From positions 44,532,555 through 44,596,554 of the forward strand of contig NC_088677.1 of NCBI RefSeq assembly GCF_950023065.1: a DNA stretch of 64,000 bases, written 5' to 3'. The notes beneath the pieces are model-generated. The model did not search any database. It was not told the DNA's origin and was given only the letters and a program-made list of their open reading frames with translations. This stretch comes from Planococcus citri. Taxonomy: Eukaryota > Arthropoda > Insecta > Hemiptera > Pseudococcidae. A program made the translations under genes and the position numbers. This document shows, piece by piece, positions 36,101 to 48,800 of this stretch; the stretch's first letter is position 1; every line of letters begins with the position of its first letter.

Positions 36101-37779
36101 CTAACGTAGGAGAAAATTCATCTTCGTATTCGCACTTGAAAAAGAAATGTTCTACATACTTAAAACACCGTACCACCTTCTTTCAATTTTTTTTTTTTTT
36201 TTGAAGACAGTTTCCACTCTACCGAAATGAAATATGATTCAAAATCAGTACCAAAAATTAAAATTCTAGAAAACAAGATTGATTTTACATTCAGTTTCAA
36301 TTTTTCTTTTGCATTTAAATTTAAGTTTTAATTTCCTATTATAGAAAATAAGTTATAGTAGGTAATGCATATTTATAACTAGTCTTTTGAAAATTCTATA
36401 AAAAAGTATGTTTTTTTATTTTGAACGAGCTGAAACAAGTACTGAAAAATTTTTCAGTACCTTTTCCAGCTCGTTCAAAATTTAAAAAAAAAAAGAAAAC
36501 AAACAAACAAATCACCTATACATATAACAAAAAACTTCATCAAAACAGAACCACACAATACACATTTACAGTTTCACACACATTTTATAAAAGACACCTA
36601 ATCACAAAAAAACACCTGGCACCTAAAATATTTCCTGTTTACACTAAAACCCTAAACTTTTTGTGGTGAAATTCAAACATTTCATCACAAAAAAATTGTT
36701 TCTTAGGCTACGGACATGACATGAGCGTTGAGCGTTAGCGAGAGCGTTGGCAAAAATTTAAAAAACGTAATCTTAATGTTGGACGGTTTTGACGAGAATA
36801 TTTCTGAGCGATGACACTCAACGCTCAGAAATATCAAACAATTTTGATATTTGAGCATCAGCGAGAGCGCCAAACGAATTTTGAAAAATTGAAAACGCTC
36901 ACGCTGACGCTCAACGCTCATGTCATGTCCGTAGCCTTAGGATTTTTTAAAAAGACTTTTCAATAATACGTATAGGTATTCTGAACAAATTAGAGAACTC
37001 AACAACTCAAATTGGTGTTGGGAAAATCAATAAACCAAGCGTCCATGAATAAAATTTCCCACCTGTAGAGTGAGATTAGTTTCTCTCCAAATGACAACGT
37101 TTTTGAAATTATTTGAGCAAAAATTAGGAAGCTCAATTTTCTAATGGTAAGTTGTGATTTTTTGTGGCTCTTTACTTTCCAAGAGGGGTTATTTTCGTGT
37201 GTTTCGACGAGTACAATCAAAATTTAATTTCTTAAAGAAAAATTGAAAGTACCAAAATTTGAGAAAATCGTAAGTTTTTTTTTAGAAAAACGATTTAAAT
37301 TTACAAAAAAAAACATGTACCTACTTAAAAATTATCTGAAAATCCAAAAATTCAAAATTGAATCAATTTCTATCACAAATCATCCAGAAATCTGATTTCT
37401 ACCTCGAAATAAAAACACTAGATACCTAACATAAGTAACATAACAATTGAACGACTACACCTACATATTATCAAAGAGCATATAGTGCACTCTTACCTAA
37501 GCACTTATTGATCCAATCAGCCAAATCTTCCAGCAGCGGATACAGCTGACGTTGCTGAGTCGAGCTGATTTTATCCTGGTAATATTCGGCGTAATCTTCG
37601 TCAGTCTCCGGCAATGGTATTTCGGACAGGGGTGTCGTAGGTGTCGGCGTGGTACCGAGTACTTTGCGTCCAAGTATACCCGGAGGACCCCATGCATCCT
37701 CGATTTTCGGCGATGGGCTTCGGCGATCGTTGAATTTCCATCCGTTACTTGGACGTGTTATTTCCGTGATGCCTTCCAT
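24137..37779 (-). CDS. GAS2L: GAS2-like cytoskeletal linker protein (CH + GAR domains)
   Basis: Seven minus-strand coding exons (37779-37497, 29268-29144, 26112-25971, 25467-25248, 24895-24643, 24560-24435, 24340-24137) give 450 aa with all phases closing. A calponin-homology domain spans about residues 78-215: LYPLLEDLADWINKCLG, LLDMLDNGVLLCQLAKL, FFSRDNMEKFILFCKKIGV, NKPRNVILCLMEVSRL. An acidic Ser-rich linker follows to about 341. The GAS2-related (GAR) domain fills 342-411, with QCRCATGKCEKLQVKKVGEG, then HMMVRVGGGWDTLENFLARH and DPC. The tail is only about 39 residues. In the GAS2/GAS2L/pickled-eggs family, CH binds actin and GAR binds microtubules. The ATG is supported by an in-frame TGA 21 bases upstream. 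The first coding intron is 8.2 kb. Isoforms with a longer tail are possible, because a strong donor lies inside the last exon. Confidence 0.92.
25110..25133 (+). repeat. G-quadruplex-type G-tract cluster
   Basis: Four G5 runs separated by one or two T residues lie on the plus strand, inside the GAS2-like intron 24896-25247. The pattern satisfies the standard intramolecular quadruplex rule. Because the gene is on the minus strand, its transcript carries the C-rich complement. Confidence 0.85.
26113..29143 (-). other. GAS2-like intron
   Basis: A 3.0-kb intron between the exons at 29268-29144 and 26112-25971. It is AT-rich with scattered TAGGTA motifs, and I see no defined element or coding sequence in it. 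Confidence 0.75.
31331..31573. mobile_element. MITE with long inverted ends, family copy 1
   Basis: A 243-bp element that starts GGGCCGTATTCATAGACG and ends with its inverse. Inverted arms of about 65 bases include AAGGGTCACTTGGCTAAGTG. A second copy lies at 63662-63900, in the same orientation and about 90% identical by eye. The right flank of this copy and the left flank of the other are TTAA, hinting at a TTAA target site with one side decayed in each copy. There is no coding capacity, and the superfamily is unassigned. Confidence 0.85.
32113..32188. repeat. 38-bp tandem duplication
   Basis: Two identical adjacent 38-base units each begin TTGTCATTGGGAGAGTATAT. The perfect identity suggests a recent duplication. 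Nearby, AAGCGAGGG followed by C or G recurs three times (about 32024, 32197 and 32306), so the surroundings look like a decayed repeat. Confidence 0.9.
33359..33375. repeat. Poly-G run (17 G)
   Basis: The longest of several G or C homopolymers in the right two thirds of the window. Others are near 31791, 33862, 45332, 46566, 47227, 51616, 53034, 59272 and 59996. Confidence 0.85.
35616..35737. repeat. 122-bp imperfect palindrome (hairpin element)
   Basis: The left arm begins TTACAATACAAGGAGCGA and contains GTATGTTTGGTC. The right arm is its near inverse, ending TTGCATTGTAA. The centre around 35673 (GCCGAGCCGAAGGC) is GC-rich. The whole would fold into one long hairpin. It could be a foldback transposon or a repeat of another kind; no duplication was found at its flanks. 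Confidence 0.7.
36418..36483. repeat. Small foldback (66 bp)
   Basis: Inverted arms of about 31 bases, starting ATTTTGAACGAGCTG, meet with almost no spacer at a GAAAAATTTTTC centre. It may be a solo hairpin of a larger family. Confidence 0.7.
36706..36936. mobile_element. Harbinger-type MITE with TTA duplication
   Basis: The 231-bp element begins GGCTACGGACATGACATGAG and ends with the exact inverse. The arms are about 45 bases with few mismatches. A TTA trinucleotide directly flanks both ends (36703-36705 and 36937-36939). A TWA duplication is the hallmark of PIF/Harbinger elements, so that class is inferred. The interior repeats GAGCG-type motifs and has no transposase. Confidence 0.8.
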
Positions 37780-37852
37780 AAGGCAACTTTCGCCAGATCA
37801 AAGTACCACCGTAACGATTCCACGTAGCTTCATCCCCCGCTCATTTTGATCG
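37780..37852 (-). other. 5' UTR part of the first coding exon of the GAS2-like gene
   Basis: A good acceptor (TTTTATTGTTTTTGCAG on the minus strand) ends at 37853, so this exon is internal and the gene has at least one non-coding exon further upstream. It carries a four-codon upstream frame (ATG AGC GGG GGA TGA) and a TGA in frame with the main ATG. The real 5' end is not located. Confidence 0.7.
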
Positions 37853-40800
37853 CTGCAAAAACAATAAAACAACGACGCACTTTAGCTAAGAACATCTCGT
37901 GAATTGCTTACGGGTGATACTGAAACGTATCCAGCGCACCCAAAACTCAACAGACTCCTAGACTGTTGGACGACTAAACGACATCTACGATACTATAATT
38001 ATTATCACGTTTACGTCTTATATGTATGTAATGTACCTAATACTCGTACATCTTCCACACACGATAATCATTTTTAAAAATAAACCAGATGCGTACCTAA
38101 TACATGCAATCGCCATCGTTGTCATAACGAACCACCATACTCTCTCGCGAACAGCCTAGATAATTTCTTCACCCAAATATACCTAGAACTCGCGATACAA
38201 CAAATCGATACCTACTGTATTGCGATTGCAAATTTAGCATTTTTGTCTGGCAATTTTTCGCAAACGAGGAAACTGACGAAAGAGCAGGGTAAACGGGGTA
38301 GTTTGTTTCAAGGTCATAGAGTCTGCGTGTTGAGGGTACTTTAAAAGCTGACGTTGTTCGTTCGCCACCCTCGTCACCGATGTAACTTAAGCTTAATTTG
38401 ATAATTAAACCTGTGCATTTCGTGGCTCAGGCAGATTTTACCCGTTATTTACACGGAAAATTCTCTCACTCTCCCTTCCCCCTCCTTAACTTATAGTTTG
38501 ACTACACGAAACTCCGATGCGTGTTACTTTTACACTGGAAATTATTTTCTACGAATGAGATTGTATTGGTAAAACGTGCGGCAATTTAGCGTCTTTAAAC
38601 GCCTACATAGGTGTCACATAAACAATACAGATTTAAATCTCGTCACAGCACAATAAAATTACGAATACTTAAATTAATAGGAGAAATCTTTCGAGTGAAG
38701 TAAGAGAAAAAAATCCGACTAAAAAAAATCATAATAACGACTTTCCTAAACAGTCAAACCTGTCGACGAAAGTTTACGCGATATTTTAGCAAAATATACA
38801 TACTTATTAGGTATACAATATTACATAGGGAGCCGAATAAAACGCTATTCCAGCACCTGGTTCTCTCACGATTTAATTATGATCCTTAATACCGCATTCG
38901 GTGACCTTTTCCGCGGTCAGCTTGTAACCAACGAACAATTTTTTCTACCTCCAATACTCGAACAGATCGCGTCAGCTTTTCAAACATAAATCACACCATT
39001 GCCTACCTTTCGATGGAGATTTTTTCGTTGGGATCAATTCGATTAGATAGGTATTCGTCTCGCGTCTGAGCCCGATTCGGCGAGTCGACAGAACTTTTTC
39101 AAAATTACACGCGTCGAGGTGAAAGTATAATACTCGCGACTCGTACCTACCAATGATTTAAAATTCGTTCACATAATCGTGGCACATCTTCGAGGTGAGG
39201 TGACGCGACCGTTTAAAAATCAAATTATATCGCGACGATGCGAAGAAGAAAAACCACACATGTAGGTCTAGGTGCCTAAACCTTTACTGTATTGTACACT
39301 ATAATCAACTCTATGTATTTCTAAAACGTGTACAACAATCGATATATTTAAAACGGATTGTTATGTTAACGAATACATACCACGAGGAAGTGAACTTTAT
39401 GAACTTTGCTTTTTTATTTAATTATACGCGTAGACGGACTACGAAAGCGACTATAATAGGTTAATCTCGCGGTTTGATGTAGGTAGGTACATACCTATCT
39501 ATACTTCCATTATTGTCACATTCGTCCGTTTTAGCCCTTGAGTAATTGAAGCTTTTTGTAAGATTTCAAATGCTTCATAAGCGCATGCATAAGTACCCAG
39601 TAATTTTACTAATAGCGAAAGGAATTGTAATGGAGTTCATGAATGTTTTGCGTTTATGTTGATGCGGTTAAATCACCGAACAAAATTTTAAAAATATTTC
39701 AAAGAATATGCGACGATGATGAGGGTAGGAGTCTAAGACGAGTTATGTTTAGATACCTACATACGACTTACGAGGAGGTACGTAAACGTACTTCTCGTAT
39801 ACTTATTCGCGTACCTACACGAAAGCAAGTTTTATTTGTAATGCATTATGAATACGTATACATATATGCATGAAAAATGTGCGAGATACAATTGTTTAAT
39901 GTATTTTCAAAAGAAAATATTCAAGTTTAACCAGCATTATTAGCTTTAATGTACGCTCAACTCCACAACAATAGGAGAGTTACAATAAAGCATTAAAAAG
40001 GCTATTTATTCTCTAGCAATTAAGCATTAACCCTTTTTTCTTTTTCCTATGCACTGCGTATAGGAAAAGCAAAATGCATGAAATATTTACGAAAGAAACG
40101 ACACAATCTGATTTGATTATTGGAATGAATCAACTATTCAATATGTCGCGCTGTTTTTTTTTTGTTTTTTTTTTTTGAAAGGAATATTTTAGGAAAGATG
40201 CGAAAATCAGCCATTTGAATTTTCAAAGATGTACAAGAGTTCTAGGAATACTTAACTCATCTTTCAGAATGCATTTTGAGGTAAAAAAGAAAATTTTTCA
40301 GAAAAGCTTGAAAATTTGCATGCATTAAATTTGGGAGTTTTAAGCTTACCTACTATTTAACCAAGTAAGCTACGTTTAAGTATGAAATTTATTTTCAAAC
40401 TGAAGAATATTTGACTCATTTTTTTGATTTTCGGGTTGAAATGTACAATGTACACGAAGAAAATCAAAAAAGTGCCCATAATCAGATTTGAAACGAAATC
40501 TATGAGAAAACTTTTTTACAGCAAACAAAGTTAAGAATTACAAATCGAAGATTTAAAAAAAAATGAAAAAAATATTTTGCCACCAGATGCCTATCATTAG
40601 TCATTACAATTCTATATTTCTGACATGATGACCTTACCCAAATCGTCACTATAAGGTGGGTTGTGTTTCATTCTTTTTTATTTTTTGTTTTTTAAAATAA
40701 AATTTGACAGAGCCGAGCAAAAAAACGATGGCAAAATGATCTCAATAAGACGTAGGAACAATGTCCATATACATAAAAATCAGTTGTTCAATTTCACAAT

Positions 40801-43800
40801 ATTCAACCAGTCATCTTAAGGAGATATTCGCAAGATAATCAACCATATATTTGAAGGAAAGCACTATAGAAGTACCTACCTACAGCTCATTTCGAGAACT
40901 CCTAAAATTGACGAAAATGAACTTCACGGAAGTACGAGCACTAAACACATCGAGAGACCACTCGAACCAAAAAATATTCGAAAAAAACATTTTTGAGTCA
41001 TTTGAAAAATTTTGTAGCATTTGAGAAAAGCTATAAATTGAAAAAAATGTTGAGCTCATTCCTGGGAGGTTTAACATTACCCAATTTGAAAAATAAGAAA
41101 AATTTAGCACGGTATTTTTTCAAACATCTCAATTCGGTAGTCAACATTTTTTTCGAGTATTAAAATCTGATGATACTAACTTGGTTCATTTTGAGCTATT
41201 TTGGAGCATTCGACGGATTTTTTGATTTTAGGGTCATGGAAAGATTGTCATAAAAATGGTGAAAATGAAATTTAATTCATACATTAGCTATACAGCATAT
41301 ACCCAATGTCATTTTTCAAACACCAGTGTGAAGCACTTACTTATCTTTATGGAAGAGTGGAGAAAAGAGGACTAGAAATCAAATTGCAAAAAAATGATGA
41401 ACACGTTTCTGTGGTTATACATACATTATAGATCTAGAGGAATTTCTTTGATTTGAACAGAAACTAATTTCGGAAATAGGTATAGGTATAACATTCGAGA
41501 TTGTAGATATCGACTATCAAACTACAAAAGTAAAATTATTAAGATGAAAAATCTTTCCATTAGGTGTTTTTTTTTTTTTGACAATTTACTATGCGAAATT
41601 TTGTGAAGGATTGGGGAAGAAGAACCGAAGGTTCTTGAGGAACAAATTAATACAGAGACATTTTATTATCTGAACTTCAAGTATGCCATTCCTCGGATCA
41701 AAATAAACATTTCAAAGGAGAGGAGGGGAGTAATTTTTCAGTTTAAAACATGATAATTTTGAAAATATAGAAACAATACTAACGAAACCTAATTTTCACA
41801 TGGCTGAACGTTTGAGTAATCTCGTTGTTTCAATTTGTTCCAAAAAAGATGTAAGCTTAATAAGTATTCAACATGTTCACGATACCTACGCATGCTTATT
41901 CGACAAAATACAATTTTTTAAATTCAACATTATGCGTCTATTTTATACATTCCAGTACTCATAAAGACGTCGAGAGGTATTTATGGAATTCCTGTTCCGC
42001 GTGATATCGTCATTTTTGAAGTCTTTTCATTCTTCATAATCATAGGTATCATTACCAAGACCTTCAGAAAAAAACGAGTCGAAATTTTACGACTACCTTT
42101 CCATCTCCCACTCCATGAATCGTGATAAATTTGTTTCTAATTAAAACCACCGGTAGGTACATATAACTTGTAATGGTACTGCATATAAAATTACATAACA
42201 TTTACATTCACACTCACTTCACCACACTTGCATTTAATTAGGTTTTATTAGAAATTAAAGATTAATCACACTAAATTCAGTAGGTACTCAAAAATGATAA
42301 TTATTTTAACACATTGCTGGTATGTAAGTAAAGTACTCCCATGAGAATAATTTTCTAAAATACATAGGTAGGTACATACCTATGCTTTAAAAAGAAGCAT
42401 TTTAATTATTCCAAATGCGACAAATAACGTGTAGGTAATCATTACCCACATTTCTGATTTCGCATATTCATCGCTATAGCTTATAACTGCCCATGTAGGA
42501 GTATTTATTTGTAAAGTAGGTATCTATATTTATTTACTTCCCACGTAACCTTGATTATTTATACACGATGAACACGTATATTATATGTACTATGAAGTGT
42601 ACCTGTTGTTTACGTTTATATTCTATTATAAGTATGTGGCGATAGGTTGCATGTAGTATATTTATTTTTCAGTCAAACTTTATTCAGGTACGAAATGACC
42701 GGTATTATCTAAAATTAGCACCATGCGGTATTGAAACCGTGTCGATTTAGACCCAGTTTTGAATAAAAATATGAACCTAATTGATGAATATTACCGCACG
42801 CAAATCACCATCCCGTTATAACGAGCACCTACCACTAAGTAGTTTAGGTGGCAATTGGTGCAATATCCTCTGGTGTAAGGTTTGTATTTACATTGTATTG
42901 TATGCACTAATACGTAATCACATCGAGTTAGATAGACTATATAGGTACTTGGATGCAGTTTCTTTACAAGAATGAGTATTCTCAAGATAAACAAGTTGGT
43001 CTACATCTGTATCTACTTATATCTACTGGTCACAGGTGTTGATATTTTCAAAAATCAGTCACCTAAAAACTACCGTGTCATAGTATCAATTAAACAGCCT
43101 CAAGATGAACCTTGAACTATTTCTGTAATATACACTTATTTGAGGGTCGATATATCGAGTCATTACTTAGTATACCGCAATAATTAATCACCAATTGGGA
43201 TAAATATTTCGATGTTTTCGAATCGACAAACATTAAAGTTTAATGGCCGCATTGTTTTAAATGATCTCGAATTATCGTAAATCTCAATTCGTAAAGTATT
43301 CCCAAAATGTACACACGCGAAGTGCAATAGCATTCGAGAACAACAAACACAAGAACACGAGGTACCCATGTCTAGTAAAATAGTAAAAATCTGATAACAC
43401 TCGAGTAGGTATTCTAAACAAGTCATCGTCGTTTGCTCTCGTACAGTGTCACGTGTAACATGGTAAAATATCACAGCCTTGATTATGTGATCAGTGATTT
43501 ACATTTTATCGGATTCGGAACCTTTGCAAAATAGTACGTAAGTAGAAGTACAAAACAAATAACCTCTCTCGTGATTTTATCAAAATGGGCCATCAAGTGT
43601 CTCGGAGTAAGCCTTCCAGGCACACACCTTAACGAGTAATCCCTTTCCCGAACAAACAATCTCCATTTAAAAATTATTTCAAAATTGATTTCCGATAAAT
43701 GTGAAATTTGTAAAACAAATACAACACATTTCTATACTTCTATAGGCCTTTTAACGACATCCGCTTCTTGACCTTTCAGAGCACCTCGTAATTTATTTTT

Positions 43801-45573
43801 GTTTTATTCGCGCAATAACGAGCATTTTTGAAAATCGATCGATACGACGACGACGTTTTATAATTTCACCTTTATATAAGGCCATTAGCATTTGAAAAAT
43901 AAACACTAAACAATACATACGCACCCCTCTACCACCTACTAATGGCATCAGGTACGTATATTACCTATATACCTAATGAAACTGTGTTCTATCGTAGCTT
44001 CGAAGACTAATAAAAATTCATTAAAATTTTCCATTTTCGTCGTAATGATGTTGTATTAGCGAGAAAATTAAATATAATTAACCTTGCGATGATGATCGAC
44101 TCGAGGGACCGCAGGCGAGACGATGCTAGTAAATCTGACTCGTATTTTCCAAAATTAAGGAAGTAATGTAGATATACATGACAAAAGCGATGGAATTCGT
44201 AGAAGTTGAAAGTCATCATGAAGGTAAATCTCGTAAAGATTTTCTTGGTCAAAAATTAAAGTAATTTGGGTCACATGACTCTTTCGGGCCCAGGAAAGCT
44301 TTCAATTTCCTGAAAATCAGAAAAAAATTAGACCTACATCTCTATCTAGTATAAAGCTACAAGCAAAAAACGAGCAAAAAAAGCTCAGCAGGCTCTCATT
44401 CAGCCCCAATCATACCTAAGAAGCTAATTTTTTTTAAAATAGAAAACCCTCGACGAGTACTTGATGCGAAAACTATAGCGAACACCAAATTTTTAATTTA
44501 AGGGCCCCAAATTTAGGGAAAAAGGGGCTAAAATCAGCATAAAATTTTTTTGGAAATATGTAAATTGCATTTTGAACCGAATTCCAAAATTTGAAACGAT
44601 TTGGTCCTATACAGAACCGTACGATGGAAGGGCGAAGATGATACGTCGCTCCTAGTTCCAATTTTCTGATGGGAAAATTATCATGAACATCAACATGTAA
44701 GTATCTAGGTATTTCTGGTATTGCAATGCCGAGACACTTGACTACCTAATTTGTTTTCATTCTTAAACGTGAGCAGTTCGCAGGGTTGTTAGATTTGTAA
44801 ATACGAGTAGTAATACAGTGGGAAAAATCAGGTTTTCGGAATGAATGAAACGGTGTTATTGCTGGTTCGGTGTACATAGAACTTATAGAAAGTGAATCAA
44901 TCGATTTGATACGGCAGCCAGATGTTGAATTGGGAAAAAAGAGAGGAACAAACCGATAAACATATATACAGGTACAGGTATAAGTACAGGTACTCGTAGT
45001 CGTAGTACAGACGATTTACACCGTTCCATGGAAACTAGCTCGCTATACAAATTATCTCATTAATGAAAATGAAATTCGTTTTTTGTCATCGTCGCAATGC
45101 TCGCTATTTATACCGCATTATATCGTCCAAGCGAGCAGAATATTTAATGCGAAAATCTGATTTGCTAATATCAATTATGAAGGTTAATTTATTACTTACA
45201 TATTTTTAGACTTGGGTATAGGTTTATTACGAAAGGAAATTCGTATTGAAAATTTTAGCCGAGTTTTCTCATCAATTTTTAATCAAGTACCTACCTACTT
45301 GTGTGTTCAAAAGTAATTTTAGAGCGTGCGGAGGGGGGGGGGGGAGAAGAACGTCGAGTGAAAAATTTGAAAAAATTATACATTAGACAGACGGTAGCGA
45401 TAATTGAATTAATATCTAGGTGAAAATCATAAAATTTGTTAAAAATGACCAGAAACTGGTGAGATTTTAGGAAAATTTGACAAAATGAAAATATTTCCTT
45501 ACGCATTCTTATTTTCTTCGTTTCAACGGATCAGTCGCTTAATGTTATCATTATCAATTTTGGCTGAGCAAAC
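37853..45573. other. Non-coding region upstream of the GAS2-like coding exons, proximal part
   Basis: There is no supported gene here. It is probably a 5' intron of the GAS2-like gene or its upstream region. Sequence near 38200-39250 is less AT-rich with several CG dinucleotides and could include an alternative promoter, though no motif proves it. Otherwise I see AT-rich sequence, short homopolymers and TAGGTA tracts. Confidence 0.45.
45332..45344. repeat. Poly-G run (13 G)
   Basis: An uninterrupted G homopolymer in AT-rich surroundings. Confidence 0.85.
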
Positions 45574-45574
45574 C

Positions 45575-45830
45575 GACGGTGTTCTGAAAAAAGAGCCAAT
45601 CTGCACTTTTCAAGATTTTTTTCACTCAGGACAAAACTGTCTCAACTGCCACAGTTCGAAATGTAAAAAGGGCCAAACTGTCTCAGGGTCCAGCTGAATG
45701 ATTCCGTCTGGCCACGAGACAGGTTTGCTTTGTTTACCTTTCCAATAACACCGACTGTTCAAGCAGTTTTGTACTGACTTAGAAAAAATCTTTAAAAATG
45801 CAGATCGGCCTTTTTTACGAAACACCGTCG
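45575..45830. mobile_element. Candidate foldback/MITE with imperfect 70-bp inverted arms
   Basis: The left arm (CGACGGTGTTCTGAAAAAAG, then AATCTGCACTTTTCAAGATT) pairs imperfectly with the inverse of the right end (CGACGGTGTTTCGTAAAAAA, then GATCTGCATTTTTAAAGATT). The arms reach about 70 bases at roughly 80% identity by eye. No clear flanking duplication was found, which fits an old insertion. It has no coding content. Confidence 0.6.
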
Positions 45831-48800
45831 ATTAACGCCATCACATTAACTGAAGTTTACCTACTGCACCTTAATAATGCAATTTATAAGCATTCGCGTG
45901 CCATAATATTGATACCGGATGCATTAAAATTTATGGCATGAAAATTCATAATACATATATATTTTGTTGCATTATAAAGATTCAGATAATAATCTGTTTT
46001 TAATGATCAAGCGCATCACTAATTACATTCATGCAAAGTTTTGCATCTGCATTCTAGGTCGAGGTTGCATTATGTTCCTTAGCTTTATGTGCTTGCTAGC
46101 ACATACCTTACACTGCCTACAAGTTCAATACCTACCTTAATTGAATAATAAAAATGCACATACACGTTCAAGTTACGACATAAATTAATAGGTAATTGAA
46201 TCGGAAGCCATCGGATCCACGAAATATAAAATGTGAGAAAAATCATCAAGTAGGTAAAATTTTCAGGTTTTATAGCCACTGTTCGCATAGGTATAAGTAA
46301 CAGTAAATTGATTTGTACATTTATTTGAAAACCTCATTTATTTTTTCGAGGCCGTGAAAAAAAGGGAAGCAAAATTTGTTCTAATTACCTTTCCAAATGA
46401 TTGAAGTTAGCAAAATTGTTGCTCGAAGAATATCACCGCCATTTTAAATATCTCCCTTCCCCCACCACTCTTCCGAATACTTACTGAAGTTTTTTCTATT
46501 CACAATTTTCGTTCTGCTCAACAAATGATATCAATAGGATACCATAATGGTGATGTTACATTATACCCCCCCCCCCCCAAACTAATTTTCAGTCACTTAC
46601 AAAAATACACCAAGTTTTACACTTATTTTTCGGAAACCAAATGCAAACGAAAAGGCAGTAAAGCAAGGAATCTTTTTAATCCCCCCTCCCCCTTTCAAAA
46701 TTGCAGAAAGAAATTTTGTAAACGCTATCAATCTTTTTGCAGTTTTGAAATTGAGTTGGTATTCTAAAATGAATATGAAAGCATGAAACTGAAATTTTGG
46801 AAATTGCATTCGACTTCTTCAATTCTTCAAGGTTTTTCACCCCTCTCCCTTCCCTCGTAAGTGCTCTACAACGTTTCTTCAGGAAGATGTGCGCTTTGAA
46901 TTATTTTGAAAGAAAATTGCAAATTGTTGGTCAAAGGAAAAAAGATGTTGTTTTCAAAGCAGCTATATAATGATCGTTTTTTATTTTTTCCTTCCTATTA
47001 CTTGAAGAAAAAAATGAATTTCCCAGAAAATGAAGGCGATAGGTACCAATTACACCGCAAGCGAAAAAAAAGTGTGAACATGTTTTTAAAAAATTGGCTC
47101 AAAAGCAAAAAATGTCCGTTTTTGCACGTTCCAAATCAAATTTCCATCCGTTAGGAGAAATGCAATCATCCTTTTTGGTTTAGCTATACGACTTCGTTGC
47201 ATTGTTTGGAATTTTGGATCAGCTGACCCCCCCCCCCCCCCCTCCAATACATACCTACCAAACCGAAGTGTTTTTCTCAAACCCAAAACCGTAAGCAAAA
47301 TTCAATTGGATTTGCATCTCTGTAGTAATTTTGGATTATGATGAATTTTATAGATCTTTTAAGCACTTTTGAAACTTTGCAATACTTACAAATATGGGTA
47401 GGTGTACCTTCGTTCAGTTTACCAAAAGATAAGAAGTTACAAGAAAAATTCCAAATGAAATTGAAACAACTTGATCAAAAAAAAAAAAAAAACATGAAAA
47501 TTACTACCTATCCAGTTGCGGGTATCCGTCCCCCTTCCTCTGGGTCTCTCTATAAACAATCATTTCATTCATCATTGCACAATTTGCTGTACGAGTATGA
47601 GAGTTACAAGATATTGAGGGTAATCATCTCATATCTACTTATTTTTATAAACCAGAAAAGACGTATTTAGATCTATGTTTCGGCCATTGACCATTAAATT
47701 GAAAACATCCTTATTTTGGCTCCGGAACTCCAAAATTCTGAAAAACTCTCCAATAAAATAACTCCAGCTACAAAAGGCTCAATCCTACGCATCGCGACGT
47801 ACATACTCGTATATTGTCAAATTAGCAAAAAAGACGAGCATTGAAATTAAACTTTACAGCGGTCGGAAATAATTTTTCAACGCCTCCTTACATCATAACC
47901 ACCGTGTTCTCAGCTTTTATCGCATTAAAACGGGAATTATAAATTACAAGCGCTGTCTTTATAATTGTTATTAATATATTCGAAACACTGTGTTTATATA
48001 CAGCATCGAGTAAGCAACACCACGTAACTCTTGTACTTAAGCCTAATACAATTTTAACTGACTTATGGACCATTGCAGCAGTCCATGTATTTAAGAGAAA
48101 TACGTACTTCTCACTCTTCTTATGCACATTTTAAGAATCACTCGGCAGCGGATAAAGTTCAACGATAAAATGTACCATACCGAGATTCGGTTACAATATA
48201 TTATACAATGTACATACATACGAGTAAGTACATCCGTTGCTGAAAAGCCAGCTTTATAAAATCGAATTTACATGTAATTAATGTTCCCGTTTATTCACTT
48301 AAGGAAAAAAAACGAGTAATCAACGTTGACGATCGTTGAATCTTACATAATAAAAAAAAATCTCATAAGTGAAAAACCAGCCCAATTAAAAACACAAATT
48401 ACCGCACTTTACCAGAAATTCGTTCACGCGTTTATGATCTCCCTTATTCGAACGTCGAAATTTTATGAAAACATAAACAATTTGCCGATTGCATTTCAAC
48501 ATTCAAGTTCCCCAAATAGAAATAATAACAAAAGAATTTCGATAAGGATTATGAAATAATCTAAATATTTTGTAAGTATAATATTATTTTCAAATGTGAA
48601 AAAATTGCAACATTAATGACGAGAATGACTTTTGAAACAATATGTTTTCAGCTTCCTTTGAAGAATTTTGTACTATAAAATTACATAGGTAGTAGGTAGG
48701 TAAGGTACCTACCACCTCTGTAGGTATACAAATCACCAACTCACGATATGATTTCGATCTCGAAACACAACACAACTGATCAGTGATCACTTTCATTATA

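Larger units (their letters stand above)
29269..37496 (-). other. 8.2-kb first coding intron of the GAS2-like gene
   Basis: The intron interrupts the CH domain between CLG and IEYLQ. It contains a GGGCCGTATTCATAG element (31331-31573), a 38-bp tandem duplication (32113-32188), poly-G/C runs, a 122-bp hairpin (35616-35737), a small foldback (36418-36483) and a Harbinger-type element (36706-36936). No coding sequence was found in it. Confidence 0.75.

Noticed and set aside
37552..37849. Plus-strand frames opposite the first GAS2-like exon
   Set aside because: Shadows of the minus-strand exon, which shows conserved CH-domain residues and proper splice sites.
47338..47670. 110-residue plus-strand frame, the longest in the right half
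   Set aside because: The composition is low-complexity (a poly-Lys run from an A tract), with no conserved motif.
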